The notes: a model not told the origin generated them from the letters alone. A DNA stretch of 64,000 bases from Pseudocalidococcus azoricus BACA0444 (GCF_031729055.1 NZ_JAVMIP010000012.1:34705-98704); one strand, 5' to 3'. Positions 36,145 through 46,147 are shown, counted from the stretch's first letter. Translations and numbers: made by a program.

Positions 36145-38755
36145 GATTGGCTTTAGTTTGGGCTTCCAACTGTTCGAGGCGACTGAGGAGTTTTTGATTT
36201 TGGCGTTTCAATTCGGCTAGATCATCTTGGACGGTTTTCAGGGCCTGGGTGTTGCCGATGGCTTTTTGGACTTTGGCCACCCCTTCATCCGCAGCCCGCT
36301 TGACTCGGCCATCTAAACATTGTTCGGCCATTTGACGCAAGAGACTCAGGGCCTGGGGGTTATCCATTTGGCTTAAGGCCGTGATTGTGGCAATTTGGCT
36401 CAAGAAAAAGCTTTCACTGCTGAGATGTTGCAGGCGGTTCAAGATGCGCTCCAGCAATTCTGGGGTTTGATTTTTGCCGAGAGTTCCCAGAGTTCGGATG
36501 GCCGCTAAACGCAAGGGTTGAGGGATTCCCAGTTGGGTATAGTCCAAGACCAAATCCACAGCTTCCGGTAATTCCTTTAAGGCTCCCAGGCCCCCAATGG
36601 CTCCAGCCCGGACGACTTCATTCCAGCCAGCCCGTTCTTCTAAGGCGGTTTCGAGAATCTTGAAGACTTTTTTCGGTTTTGGTTTTTCCCCTGGTTTGGC
36701 CGCGGCAATTTCGCCAATCCCCCGCAAGGCCGCTGCTTCAACCAGATAACTAGGATCTCCATGAATCGCAATGGCTTTGATCAGTTGATAGGCTTCGGTG
36801 GTTTTGAATGAGGTGATGGCTTCGACACAGGCCCGGCGCACCCTCGCTTCTGCATCTTGTAATCCCACAGCCAGGCCATGGAGGGCTTGATCCAACTTAA
36901 TCGTTCCCAACTGTTTGGCAATTTCGACGCGCACACCCCAAAACGGATCGGTTTCTAATCCTTGGGCGAGGGCGATAACCGCTTCTAATCCCCCTTTTTT
37001 GGCTAAGGCTTTGGCAGCATTGATCCGACTGAGGGGATCCGGATCCTGTTTGAGTTGGGCTTTCAGTTCGGGGAGTGGGTACTCTAGCGTGACAGTTTTT
37101 AAGGTGTGGTTGCCAACATCAAAGCTAATAAATTGCGGTTTTTGGGAGAGGGAAATGTAAAAACTTTGTTCAGGTTCATGAATCCGGACAGAAAGAGTTT
37201 GGGTCATTACCTCATTGCGATCAGAGACAAAGCCAAAACCCAAAGGAATCTCTAAATCAAACAAGCCGCGATCTAAGGGAGATGTGCCTTCCTTGCTGGC
37301 CTGGGATTGGGTCACGGTTAAAACGGCTAACTTGCTCTTAGAATCCCATTTATAGGCGACTTTATAGTCTGGATGTCCACCCCGGAAGACGTATTGATCA
37401 AATAAGGGGAGTAAATTCCGGCCAGTGGAGGTTTCAATTGCTCTTAACAAATCAATCGTTTCGACGGTTTTATGGGCATTGGCCTGGACAAAGGTATGAA
37501 TGGCTTTCCAGAATAATTCTTCTCCCAATTCTGCCCGGATCATGTGATAGACACAGGCCCCTTTTTCGTAGAGGTGACGGTCATACAATTCAATCGCTTC
37601 TCGATAGACGTGGGTAACAATTGGACGGCGATAGCGGGAGCCATCTTCATGGAGGTAGTTGCGAATTTCCCCAAGACGATAATAGGCAGCTTCATCAGTT
37701 CCGTATTCCTGCTCTGTCCACATGATTTCAGAATAGGAAGCCATCCCTTCTTTAATCCAAGCGTGGGACCAATGTTTAATCACCACTAAATCCCCAAACC
37801 ACTGGTGGGCTAATTCATGGGCAACGAGGCTTTCACTGTTGCGGTTGTCGAGGGCGGCCCGTTCATCTAATAAACAACGGTCGGTTAAAAGCGTCGTTGA
37901 GGTGTTTTCCATACCCCCAAAAATGAAGTCATCGACACAGACTTGGGCGTATTTGGGATAGGGGTAGTTGTAACCATATTTCTGACTGAAAAACTCAATC
38001 ATTTGGGGTGTTTTACCCATCGTTCGCTGTCCGTCTGTTTCCCGGCCGGGGGTGACGTAATAGGTGACGGGTTTGCCTTGCCAACTGTCGTGCAATTCCG
38101 TAAATTCCCCAACTGCCAATGTCATTAAATAGGTGGGATGAACTTGGGGTTGATACCAGTGATAAATTTTGTGGTCGCCCTGATCTTCAACACCGCGCAA
38201 TTCTCCGTTAGAAATGGCCATAAACGGCTGTGGCACCCGAACTCGAACTTCAGAGGTTGCTAACTGGCCGGGATAGTCAAAACAGGGAAACCAAAACCGG
38301 GAGTCTTCATCTTCCCCTTGAGTCCAGGCCTGGATCGGTTTATGGGGATAGTGGGCATCGGGCAAGACAAAATAAAGGCCCCGTTCCGGATGATCCAGGT
38401 GATAGTCAATTTTGATCGTGATGGCCTGGCCGGGGGTGGGGGGGTGGGACAGGGTGATTTCGAGTTGTTCGCCGGTGTAGTTAAAGGTTTGGGCCTCGTC
38501 GTTAATCCACACCCCGTTGATGTTTTGGTTGACAGCATCGAGGGTGAGTTGCTCCAGGCCTGGGACGATGGGGTTTAAGCGAATCTGACAGGTTCCCCAA
38601 CATTGCTGCTGTTGTAAATCTAAATTGAGGTCTAAGAAAATGTGTTCCACCTGGCCTGGGCGATCTGGGTTGTAGTGAGGTTTTGCACCCGCTAAGACAA
38701 ACGAAGGCCGACTTTCCCCATCCAAAAACGACCGAAGCTCTACAGACCCAAGCAT
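36095..38755 (-). CDS. M1 family aminopeptidase with HEAT-like repeats
   Basis: This zinc aminopeptidase of 886 residues has the exopeptidase motif GGMENTS near residue 277 and the zinc motif HELAHQWFG (about residue 313) with the third ligand Glu in WIKEGMASY. The C-terminal third, from about residue 575, is made of HEAT/armadillo-type helical pairs (for example DPLSRINAAKALAKKGGLEAVIALAQ), ending in a short coiled coil. Aminopeptidase N-like enzymes of this type trim peptides in the cytoplasm. The overlap with the downstream channel gene points to one transcript. Confidence 0.92.
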   Translation of the reverse strand: MLGSVELRSFLDGESRPSFVLAGAKPHYNPDRPGQVEHIFLDLNLDLQQQQCWGTCQIRLNPIVPGLEQLTLDAVNQNINGVWINDEAQTFNYTGEQLEITLSHPPTPGQAITIKIDYHLDHPERGLYFVLPDAHYPHKPIQAWTQGEDEDSRFWFPCFDYPGQLATSEVRVRVPQPFMAISNGELRGVEDQGDHKIYHWYQPQVHPTYLMTLAVGEFTELHDSWQGKPVTYYVTPGRETDGQRTMGKTPQMIEFFSQKYGYNYPYPKYAQVCVDDFIFGGMENTSTTLLTDRCLLDERAALDNRNSESLVAHELAHQWFGDLVVIKHWSHAWIKEGMASYSEIMWTEQEYGTDEAAYYRLGEIRNYLHEDGSRYRRPIVTHVYREAIELYDRHLYEKGACVYHMIRAELGEELFWKAIHTFVQANAHKTVETIDLLRAIETSTGRNLLPLFDQYVFRGGHPDYKVAYKWDSKSKLAVLTVTQSQASKEGTSPLDRGLFDLEIPLGFGFVSDRNEVMTQTLSVRIHEPEQSFYISLSQKPQFISFDVGNHTLKTVTLEYPLPELKAQLKQDPDPLSRINAAKALAKKGGLEAVIALAQGLETDPFWGVRVEIAKQLGTIKLDQALHGLAVGLQDAEARVRRACVEAITSFKTTEAYQLIKAIAIHGDPSYLVEAAALRGIGEIAAAKPGEKPKPKKVFKILETALEERAGWNEVVRAGAIGGLGALKELPEAVDLVLDYTQLGIPQPLRLAAIRTLGTLGKNQTPELLERILNRLQHLSSESFFLSQIATITALSQMDNPQALSLLRQMAEQCLDGRVKRAADEGVAKVQKAIGNTQALKTVQDDLAELKRQNQKLLSRLEQLEAQTKANHDSDTSAKLESDATSP

Positions 38756-38808
38756 GATTCAAGCCAACTCAACTGCACTTTTTTCAGGGTAGCGTGGATA
38801 GTTAGAAT

Positions 38809-39218
38809 GTGAACAATCCTGGGCTATGGGAGTCTTGGGCTAAGACGAAATTGTGGTTAACCTTTTTATCAGTCCTACCCGGTACACTCTTAACTGTCTT
38901 AGTTGCCGTAACTGCCGCTCTACGATTTTATGAACCCACTGACTTCTCTCTCCCATTTACCCCCAAACCTTCAGAGAATGGAGCATCTGGGCCTTTGCCG
39001 CAACCCTCTTGGTGGCTCTGGTTGATCTTGGCCTTAAGTGGTTCAATAGAAACTTGGCTCGAAACCGAGAAATTGAGAGAGAGCAACGCCAGAATCGACG
39101 CGATTTTGCGCTCTTAAAATACTTAGCCAATCCAACACTAGAAAATCAACAAAAACTAAAAGCAATTTGTGAGGAAATTAAGCAATTCCAGGCCTGGGCG
39201 GTGTTGGAAGATAATTGA
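38809..39218 (+). pseudogene. Frameshifted small membrane protein gene
   Basis: Two frames fit together. The first gives MNNPGLWESWAKTKLWLTFL and a membrane helix up to about base 38965. The second picks up with TFREWSIWAFAATLLVALVDLGLKWFNRN, a second helix, and a basic coiled-coil tail (REIEREQRQNRRDFALLKYL) to the stop at 39218. One insertion or deletion near the ACCCCC run around 38968 explains the break. The whole would be about 135 residues. The family is not recognised; two-helix proteins with cytoplasmic charged tails are common in cyanobacteria. It could instead be a sequencing error. Confidence 0.5.
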
Positions 39219-39231
39219 CTTAAAAATCTCA

Positions 39232-40527
39232 TTACTTCTTGATTAAGATATAGGCCTTAACAAATTCCGGGAGTTGATAGATATAATTCTGAAAATCCTG
39301 ACGGCTTGGAAACACTCCAGTCAAAAAATCCAATTGATATAGATTAGGAATAAATGCCCCACCTGTATCAGCAATCACCCCTAACCGGAGCTTATGTCCC
39401 CCCCCGGCCTGATCTTCTAACAGAATCACCCGTCCCAGGCCAATGTTATAGACATCTCCGGCAAAAGTCACTTCGGGTTCAATATCAATTTTATTGGTAA
39501 TTTCACTGCCATAGCCCTTAATGGCTTTAACTTCCCGAAAATACCAATAGCGTTTTTGATGATAGGGTTCTAGTCCTTTGACAAAAGCAATATTATTATT
39601 CCGATCCACATTGAAATAACTGGCTGAACCATCGGGAAACTGAATTAAAATTGTCCCCTGCATTAAGGCATCTTCAAAGGCAGCTCGGGTTAAATAGGCA
39701 ATCGGTTGTACACGCCCATACTCCTGACCCCCAGGCTCATAAATACCGGCAATCACCTGCTGCTTTGTGTATTGACGATAGAAATAGTCCTGATTCGCAT
39801 TAGGGGGCAAAGCATAAAGAGCCACGTTATAAGTCGCGGTGCGGGTACGAGAACCACGGTGGGTAAAAACCGCATATTTGGTCAACCGTAACTTTTCAGT
39901 TTGTTGGGGATTGCGAGGATTGTAGGGTTTCCAGGCCATGACTCGGAAATTTTGATTAATAAATTGACTATCCAAGAGGCGAATCGGTTGCTTTTTGCTA
40001 ATGTCCTCCGTCAAGGTGGCAATCATAAAATCAAGAGTATTTAAAACATCCGTTAATGTCACCCCTTGGGCCGCCAAAATTCCATCCCGCTGCACCACTG
40101 GATCCGAACTACCATATTGGGCAAAATAGGTACGGGTATTTCGTAATACTCTCAATAACTTCGAGGGGGCTGTCCGAATCGGTAAGTTGGGCAATGGCTG
40201 AGGATGAAAGAGGCGGCGACTATCAATTTGAAAGGTATGATGACTAAATTCATTAACAGCGGTATAAGTCGGTTGGGCGGGCTGTAGCGGGGGAACAGCA
40301 GTGGGCAGAGTTGGCGTGGGGAGATTTTCTAGTTGCGGTATTTCTGGAGGAGGACTGGTTACGGCCGCTGGGACCGTTTCACTCTGGGCCTGGGAATAAA
40401 AAACCATCACGAGGGAACCTACCCCCAGGCCAGCCACCAGAATCCCTGCCCAACGCTTGAGGAAATTTTTATTCACTAATTTACGACTCCCAGGCCCCTC
40501 GTCTCGTTTTACGTTACCCCACCCCAA
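39232..40527 (-). CDS. Envelope protein with 3D-type (MltA-like) domain
   Basis: This protein of 431 residues has one N-terminal membrane anchor (about residues 22-45), a Pro-rich segment, and a large beta-rich domain. Near the C-terminus RLGVIADTGGAFIPN with the following Asp resembles the 3D domain of MltA-like lytic transglycosylases, which form a catalytic aspartate triad. The earlier part (YFNVDRNNNIAFVKG, EPYHQKRYWYFREV) is also like MltA's barrel region, so a murein hydrolase role is plausible but unproven. The exact start is uncertain; the first ATG lies 38 bp from the panC-cmk side leader. Confidence 0.55.
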   Translation of the reverse strand: MGWGNVKRDEGPGSRKLVNKNFLKRWAGILVAGLGVGSLVMVFYSQAQSETVPAAVTSPPPEIPQLENLPTPTLPTAVPPLQPAQPTYTAVNEFSHHTFQIDSRRLFHPQPLPNLPIRTAPSKLLRVLRNTRTYFAQYGSSDPVVQRDGILAAQGVTLTDVLNTLDFMIATLTEDISKKQPIRLLDSQFINQNFRVMAWKPYNPRNPQQTEKLRLTKYAVFTHRGSRTRTATYNVALYALPPNANQDYFYRQYTKQQVIAGIYEPGGQEYGRVQPIAYLTRAAFEDALMQGTILIQFPDGSASYFNVDRNNNIAFVKGLEPYHQKRYWYFREVKAIKGYGSEITNKIDIEPEVTFAGDVYNIGLGRVILLEDQAGGGHKLRLGVIADTGGAFIPNLYQLDFLTGVFPSRQDFQNYIYQLPEFVKAYILIKK

Positions 40528-40618
40528 GCAAGCATCGCAAGAATAGGCTATTCTACCTAGGGGCCAAGTCTCCCTGAAAAAAATGGCTTAACTGTGGTTT
40601 GCGGTGTGATTTGAACCA

Positions 40619-42163
40619 ATGCGGGTAGTAAAAACCATTGCCGGCCTGGAGGCCTTTTTAGAAAACCTGGGAACAACGTCCCGGCCCACATCGGCCACTG
40701 TCGGCTTTGTTCCTACGATGGGCGCGCTTCATACCGGACATTTAGCCCTGATCCACCAGGCCCGCCAAGACTGTGAAATTGTCATCGTCAGTATTTTTGT
40801 CAACCCCCTCCAATTTGGCCCCCAAGAAGACCTGACCCGTTATCCCCAAACCCTGGCCCAAGACTGTGATCTCTGTCAAACTGCGGCAGTTGATTTAGTT
40901 TTTGCCCCCAGTGCCGCGGAACTGTATCTCCAGGCCAACCCAACCCGCGTCATTCCCCCCCCAGAATTAACAGAAGTCCTCTGTGGTCTCAGCCGGCCGG
41001 GACACTTTACTGGGGTGGCTACGGTGGTTTTGAAACTCCTGCATCTGGTCAAGCCCCAGCGAGCCTATTTCGGTCAAAAAGATGCCCAACAGTTAGCCAT
41101 CATTCGCCGCCTGGTTGCTGATCTAAATCTGCCCGTTAAAATTATCGCGGTGCCCATTGTGCGAGAGTCAGCGGGCCTGGCCTTAAGCTCTCGCAATCAA
41201 TATTTAACTCCCTTAGAGCGGGAGCAAGCCAGAGCTATTTTCCAGGCCCTCAACCAGGCTCAAACCCTCTTTCAGCAAGGAATCCGTGACCGCGCCGCCC
41301 TCATTGCTACCGTCCAAAAACATCTGACACAGGTTCCAACCCTGACCCTAGACTATGTTGACCTCGTGGATCCCCGGACAATGCAACCCCTAGAGGCGGT
41401 TCAAACCCAAGGATTATTAGCAACTGCGGTCTATCTGGGCCCTACCCGCCTAATTGATAACTGTCTTTTAGATGCCTGTCCGCCAATTTTGGCCATTGAT
41501 GGGCCAGCCGGAGCCGGAAAATCCACCGTCACCCGTCAAGCTGCTGCTGCCTTGGGGCTTCTCTACTTGGATACAGGGGCCATGTACCGGGCTGCAACCT
41601 GGTGGCTGATGACCGCAAAGGTAAACCTCGGGGATCCCATTGCCGTAGCCGAGACCATTAGCCAATGTCGAATTGAATTTGTGCCCCAATCTCAACCTGG
41701 CCTGGCCCCCAAGGTCTTCATCAACGGCCAAGATATTACCCAGGCCATCCGCGCCCCCGCAGTCACCGCCCATGTTTCCCAAGTCGCTGCCCAGCCTGCT
41801 GTTCGGAAAATTCTCGTCAAGCAGCAACAACTTCTGGGCCAAAATGGTGGGGTGGCCGCCGAAGGGCGAGATATTGGCACCCATGTGTTTCCCCAGGCCG
41901 GCCTGAAAATCTTTTTGACCGCCTCAGTGGAAGAACGGGCCAAACGCCGCTGGCAAGAACTCCAAGCCCAAGGCAACCCTGACATTAGCCTGGCCCAACT
42001 CCAAGCCGACATTAGCCAACGGGACTACGCGGATCAACATCGTGCCTACGCGCCCTTTCGCCCGGCCCCCGATGCCATTGAAATTGTCACCGATCAGTTG
42101 AGTATTGAAGCCGTCATTGCCGAAATTATCAGGCTCTATCAAGTACGGTTTTCCGTTCCTTAA
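40619..42163 (+). CDS. panC/cmk: Bifunctional pantothenate synthetase / cytidylate kinase
   Basis: This 514-residue fusion is characteristic of cyanobacteria. Residues 1 to about 285 make pantothenate from pantoate and beta-alanine (FVPTMGALHTGHLALI, FVNPLQFGPQEDL, YFGQKDAQQ). From about 288 the kinase phosphorylates CMP, with P-loop GPAGAGKST, DTGAMYRA and EGRDIGTHVFP. The start is the ATG at 40619. It stands alone, with the anti-sigma-type gene 180 bp downstream. Both halves look complete. Confidence 0.95.
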   Translation: MRVVKTIAGLEAFLENLGTTSRPTSATVGFVPTMGALHTGHLALIHQARQDCEIVIVSIFVNPLQFGPQEDLTRYPQTLAQDCDLCQTAAVDLVFAPSAAELYLQANPTRVIPPPELTEVLCGLSRPGHFTGVATVVLKLLHLVKPQRAYFGQKDAQQLAIIRRLVADLNLPVKIIAVPIVRESAGLALSSRNQYLTPLEREQARAIFQALNQAQTLFQQGIRDRAALIATVQKHLTQVPTLTLDYVDLVDPRTMQPLEAVQTQGLLATAVYLGPTRLIDNCLLDACPPILAIDGPAGAGKSTVTRQAAAALGLLYLDTGAMYRAATWWLMTAKVNLGDPIAVAETISQCRIEFVPQSQPGLAPKVFINGQDITQAIRAPAVTAHVSQVAAQPAVRKILVKQQQLLGQNGGVAAEGRDIGTHVFPQAGLKIFLTASVEERAKRRWQELQAQGNPDISLAQLQADISQRDYADQHRAYAPFRPAPDAIEIVTDQLSIEAVIAEIIRLYQVRFSVP

Positions 42164-42175
42164 ATTTTGGTTCTC

Positions 42176-42204
42176 TTGTGGTAACTTCGCGAGCTTGTTA
42201 TGAT
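42176..42204 (+). promoter_or_regulatory. Putative sigma-70-like promoter
   Basis: TTGTGG and TATGAT are separated by 17 bases, starting 13 bp after the panC-cmk stop. The -10 is close to consensus, the -35 only half. It would drive the anti-sigma-type gene with a leader of about 130 bases. Confidence 0.4.
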
Positions 42205-42341
42205 CTAGTCATAGCTGGTATTCAGTAAATTCCTTTTAATGCGACTTGCGAACCCTCTGATCACTCACTCTTTCACAATCCCCGTGCCAGCTATCCTCCG
42301 ATTGTGTGGATAAAAGCTCATCGTTCAAAGGTCGTTTACTA

Positions 42342-42788
42342 ATGACTGCTGTAATGTATCTGGCTAAAGCTCCCCAATGGAGTACGCTGACCTTTACTTC
42401 AACCCTCTATTTGCAGCCCGTCCTCGACACACTTCTGGCCCATGTCCCGGAAGCCTACCGTGAAGAAGTCCGCCTTGGATTGCAGGAAGCCCTCGTCAAT
42501 GCCGCCAAACATGGCAATGAATTAAATCCCCAAAAAGTTGTCCTCGTCCGCTATTCCATCATTGATGAGCAGATTCACTGGGTTATTACCGATCAAGGGG
42601 CGGGCTTTGATCCCCCTTCTGCCTACCCAATCCTGATTGAAGACTTGCTCCCGGCAGAAACATCTGAAGGTGGGCGGGGCTTATTTATCCTCTATGAAAT
42701 CTTTGATGAAGTCTATTGGAATGCCCAAGGAACCGAACTGAGCCTCTCAAAGGACTGTCATCATTGTCTTTCCACCCTCAATTCCTAG
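42342..42788 (+). CDS. Anti-sigma-factor-like serine kinase (HATPase)
   Basis: This protein of 148 residues is an RsbW/SpoIIAB-type HATPase. The N box reads EALVNAAKHGNELN, G1 is DQGAGFDP, and the G2 region is GGRGLFILYEIFDEVYW. Such proteins bind or phosphorylate anti-anti-sigma factors in partner switching. I prefer the ATG at 42342; a GTG at 42306 adds 12 residues. No STAS-domain partner is adjacent. A promoter-like pair is seen upstream. The family call is firm, the partner unknown. Confidence 0.85.
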   Translation: MTAVMYLAKAPQWSTLTFTSTLYLQPVLDTLLAHVPEAYREEVRLGLQEALVNAAKHGNELNPQKVVLVRYSIIDEQIHWVITDQGAGFDPPSAYPILIEDLLPAETSEGGRGLFILYEIFDEVYWNAQGTELSLSKDCHHCLSTLNS

Positions 42789-42815
42789 ATACTGGCTACA
42801 TCATGGATGCCAAAA

Positions 42816-43427
42816 CTACGCCTTAGCCAAGGGTAAGCTGAGGATAAAATCCCGGACTGATTCCATGGCCGCAAGGTTAATTTCATGGCCCATCTTTAGC
42901 TCTTGATAGTTGACAGCAATTTGGGCTTGTTGGAGTTCCTGATAACTGGCCTGGGCAATGTTAACGGGCACAACTAGATCGGCTTGGCCATGGATCATCA
43001 GGATCGGTGGGGCCGTGATCGGTAAAGCTAATTGAGGATGGAGATAACCACTCAAGACCACCAGGCCCGCCAAGGGTAATCCCAGGCCAACCTCAAGGGT
43101 CATGGCTCCACCTTGGGAAAACCCAGCTAAAACGGTGCGCGATAAATCCAAGGGAGTCGTTGTCAACCAATCGCTTAGGGCCGCCCGACTTGTCTCCAGG
43201 CCTGGTTTATGTTCAAAATCTGTGAGGTCATACCACATATAGCCCCCCGGTACTTGCGGATGGGGAAAGGGGGCCTCCAAACAATAAATTTGCCAGCCAG
43301 CCAAACCGAGAATTGGAGCTAAGGAGAGTAAATCTTGACCATTGGCCCCCCAGCCGTGGAGGAGAATCAACCAACCCGCCGGTGTCGTTAGGGGAGGTGT
43401 GGGATAGGCCTGGAATAATAACGCCAT
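42816..43427 (-). CDS. Carboxylesterase/phospholipase-like alpha/beta hydrolase
   Basis: This protein of about 203 residues is of the dienelactone-hydrolase/YpfH-type esterase family. Seen are ILLHGWGANGQDLLSL with an oxyanion-type turn, the nucleophile GFSQGGAM, the Asp in HGQADLVVPV and a C-terminal His in MGHEIN. I choose the ATG at 43427 (MALLFQAYPTPPL); an in-frame ATG at 43466 gives 13 more residues. It follows a tiny unknown gene on the same strand. Activity on short-chain esters is plausible from the family. Confidence 0.82.
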   Translation of the reverse strand: MALLFQAYPTPPLTTPAGWLILLHGWGANGQDLLSLAPILGLAGWQIYCLEAPFPHPQVPGGYMWYDLTDFEHKPGLETSRAALSDWLTTTPLDLSRTVLAGFSQGGAMTLEVGLGLPLAGLVVLSGYLHPQLALPITAPPILMIHGQADLVVPVNIAQASYQELQQAQIAVNYQELKMGHEINLAAMESVRDFILSLPLAKA

Positions 43428-43469
43428 AGACAAGCAAATGAGCGGGAACCGGAGATCCAGAGGCAAGAT

Positions 43470-43670
43470 TTAGTAGGCTAAGGTTTCTAGGGTTTGCCGC
43501 AGATAGGCTGCCACTTGGGTATCTAAGTCCGCATCTGTCATCACCCGTAAAGCCGACTCTTGCAGCCAACGTTTGAAACCAGAACTCTGGGCAATGGCCT
43601 GCTTCAGAGACAGCCAAACCTGGGAAGAATCCGAGGCCGGGGGAGCAACGGGCAGTAATGGTTCAATCAT
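43470..43670 (-). CDS. Small conserved-type hypothetical protein
   Basis: This open frame of 66 residues from the ATG at 43670 ends three bases before the longest esterase reading. It is helical in character (SLKQAIAQSSGFKRWLQESAL, then TDADLDTQVAAYLRQTLETLAY) and has no recognised domain or signal. Its tight spacing and strand agree with cotranscription with the esterase. Family unknown to me. Confidence 0.5.
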   Translation of the reverse strand: MIEPLLPVAPPASDSSQVWLSLKQAIAQSSGFKRWLQESALRVMTDADLDTQVAAYLRQTLETLAY

Positions 43671-43804
43671 AGGTTTTCCGAAGAGCCTCGCATAAAGTAC
43701 CCCTACTCCCCTTAGCCTAGCCCAGAAAGCCACTGGACTCCGTATGGTAGGTTACGTTTTTTAAAGATTCCCGTCCCATGTGCATAAATTTTATGAACCT
43801 ATGC

Positions 43805-44677
43805 CTAGAAATTTCCGACCTCATCGGCTACTTTGACCCCTTGCAATAGGCCATAGCGAATTAAGCCGGAACGAAAGCCCTGGCTCATCAACCCTAAGGA
43901 TAAAGCCGCTTCCACCGTTGACCAGCCAGCCGTTAATAATCCCCACAGGGCCTGGGGCGAAGTTGTTGAGGCGATCACATCCTGCCAAAAGGGGGCCACG
44001 GCCGAAGACCAATCTGCGGTTTTAACCTCGGTGAGGGGGAGTGTTGTGGCAATGGCCTGGTAGTCGGGCAGGGAAATCACATAGGGCAAACAATAGACCT
44101 GATAAATCCGGCGGAGATGCTCCGATTCTTTTTCCGTCAGGGGTGGGTAATCTGGCAAGGTGGGCCGATGACACCAAGTGGCCATGAGTAATTTCCCTCC
44201 CGGTTGCAATACACGGCAACATTCCTGGAGAAATTGGGCTTTGTCCGCCATGTGTTCGCCACTTTCCAAGGTCCAAACCAGATCAAAACTCTGATCGGCA
44301 AACGGCATCTCTAGGGCATTGGCCACCTGAAAACTGACCCGATCCGCCAATCCCAACCGTTGCGCGCGCGATTGCCCCCGGCCCGCTTGCACTGAACTGA
44401 GGGTAATGCCCGTCACATTGGCTCCGAACTTTCCGGCTAGGTAGATGGAACTGCCGCCAATCCCACAGCCCACATCTAAAATGTCTGCCCCCCTCTCAAC
44501 CGCTCCCCAATGCAACAGTTCTTCAATGAGGTCAATTTGGGCCTGGAGCCGGGATTTGGGGGTTTCGCCCGTGGGGCCATAATAGCCATGATGCATATGT
44601 TCGCCCCAGATTTGCTCCCACAGGCCTGAGGATCGATCGTAAAAGGCGGAAATTTTCTGCTCCAGGGATGGGGCCAT
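43805..44677 (-). CDS. Gamma-tocopherol-methyltransferase-like SAM methyltransferase
   Basis: This 290-residue enzyme is like plant VTE4 and cyanobacterial tocopherol methyltransferases. The N-terminal FYDRSSGLWEQIWGEHMHHGYY is typical of the family. The SAM motif ILDVGCGIGGSS, the acidic second motif and the LQPGGKLLMATWCHR segment follow. It may methylate gamma-tocopherol or a related quinone; the substrate is not decidable from motifs. It starts at 44677 and lies divergently from the Ktr transporter gene, with 52 bp in between. Confident in family. Confidence 0.82.
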   Translation of the reverse strand: MAPSLEQKISAFYDRSSGLWEQIWGEHMHHGYYGPTGETPKSRLQAQIDLIEELLHWGAVERGADILDVGCGIGGSSIYLAGKFGANVTGITLSSVQAGRGQSRAQRLGLADRVSFQVANALEMPFADQSFDLVWTLESGEHMADKAQFLQECCRVLQPGGKLLMATWCHRPTLPDYPPLTEKESEHLRRIYQVYCLPYVISLPDYQAIATTLPLTEVKTADWSSAVAPFWQDVIASTTSPQALWGLLTAGWSTVEAALSLGLMSQGFRSGLIRYGLLQGVKVADEVGNF

Positions 44678-44729
44678 GGGCTTGATTGCTCCAAGATAAC
44701 GGCATAATTTTAACTGACTGACTGCGGGG

Positions 44730-46142
44730 GTGGCGGGAACAAATTTTGCACCAAGCTCTCTTATTACGCTCTATTCTGCAATTGGCCCTTTGGTGGTGTT
44801 CCAGATGTTAACCATTCCCCGGACAATCTGCTTAGGTTTTTTGGCAGTGATTTCCATTGGCACATTTTTGCTGGTGTTGCCGATTTCGACCAGTAGTGGG
44901 GCCTGGAATGATCCCATTGTCGCTCTGTTTACGGCAACCTCAGCGGTTTGTGTCACCGGCCATGTTGTGGTGGACACGGGGACGTATTTTTCAACTTGGG
45001 GACAGGTGGTAATTCTGGCCTTGATTCAAGTCGGGGGCCTGGGTTATATGACCGCCAACACTTTTTTAATTCTCCTGTTGGGGCGGAAGTTTAAGCTCAA
45101 GGAAAAAATGGCGATTCAACAGGCTTTGGATCGGCCAGGAATGAATGGGGGGCGGCAAATGGTGCGCTCGATTATCGCCACAACCTTGATCTTTGAGATT
45201 ACAGGTATTTTCCTTTTGTTACTCAACTTCCACTCTCAATATGGCTGGGGCCATGGCCTGTGGCTGGCGATTTTCCATAGTATTAGTGCCTGGAATAATG
45301 CCGGGTTTAGTTTGTTTAGTGATAACTTGATCTCCTACCAGGCCTCCCTGGGAATTAACCTGACTATTCCCGCCCTGATTATCTTTGGGGGTATTGGCTA
45401 TGAAGTGATTTTTGAAATTTATACCTGGTTTCGAGATCGCCTGGATCACAAGGCTGGCCTGTTAACCTTTAGCTTAAATTTTAAGATTGTCACCACCACT
45501 ACCACTCGCCTCCTGCTTTTTGGCACTATTGCCCTTTTCCTAATTGAGGTCAAAACATCCCCAGAGTATTTTGATTTGAACTTTGGCCAGCAAGTCCTCG
45601 TGGCCTGGTTTCAGTCCGTGACCGCCCGCACCGCCGGATTCAATACGGTGGATATTGGGGCCATGAGTAATACGGCTCTGTTTATGATCATTGCCTTGAT
45701 GTTTGTCGGAGGTAGTCCAGGGGGCACTGCTGGCGGGATTAAAACCACCACGGCTCGGCTCCTGACAGGAATTACGAAATCTACCTTGCAAGGAAAAGAA
45801 GAGGTCTTGCTTTATGAGCGACAAGTTCCTCCCTCCCTGATCATGAAAGCGGTGGCTGTAACGGTTGGTTCCGCCGTAGTCGTCATCTTCGCAACCATTA
45901 TGATTTCCATTGCGGATCGGGATGTGAACTTTATTAGAATCCTGTTTGAGGTTGTGTCCGCCTTTGCCACCGTGGGCCTATCTACGGGAATCACCGCCAG
46001 CTTATCCCTTGTTTCTAAGGTAATTTTAGTGATCACCATGTATGTGGGTCGAGTTGGCATTCTTCTCTTGATGGCGGCAATTATTGGGGATCCCAAACCC
46101 ACGACCGTGCATTATCCCGAAGAAAATCTGTTAGTGGGTTAG
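44730..46142 (+). CDS. Ktr/Trk-type potassium (or sodium) uptake membrane subunit
   Basis: This 470-residue protein has the four-fold MPM architecture of KtrB/TrkH. The pore loops are SAVCVTGH, SAWNNAGFSL, TARTAGFNTVD and FATVGLSTGI; the key glycines are present. The start shown is a GTG; an ATG at 44805 (MLTIPRTICLGF) would remove 25 residues and looks like a natural first helix. The cytosolic KtrA-like subunit is not adjacent. The following BASS transporter gene starts 5 bp after the stop, indicating an operon. Confidence 0.88.
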   Translation: MAGTNFAPSSLITLYSAIGPLVVFQMLTIPRTICLGFLAVISIGTFLLVLPISTSSGAWNDPIVALFTATSAVCVTGHVVVDTGTYFSTWGQVVILALIQVGGLGYMTANTFLILLLGRKFKLKEKMAIQQALDRPGMNGGRQMVRSIIATTLIFEITGIFLLLLNFHSQYGWGHGLWLAIFHSISAWNNAGFSLFSDNLISYQASLGINLTIPALIIFGGIGYEVIFEIYTWFRDRLDHKAGLLTFSLNFKIVTTTTTRLLLFGTIALFLIEVKTSPEYFDLNFGQQVLVAWFQSVTARTAGFNTVDIGAMSNTALFMIIALMFVGGSPGGTAGGIKTTTARLLTGITKSTLQGKEEVLLYERQVPPSLIMKAVAVTVGSAVVVIFATIMISIADRDVNFIRILFEVVSAFATVGLSTGITASLSLVSKVILVITMYVGRVGILLLMAAIIGDPKPTTVHYPEENLLVG

Positions 46143-46147
46143 TCCCC

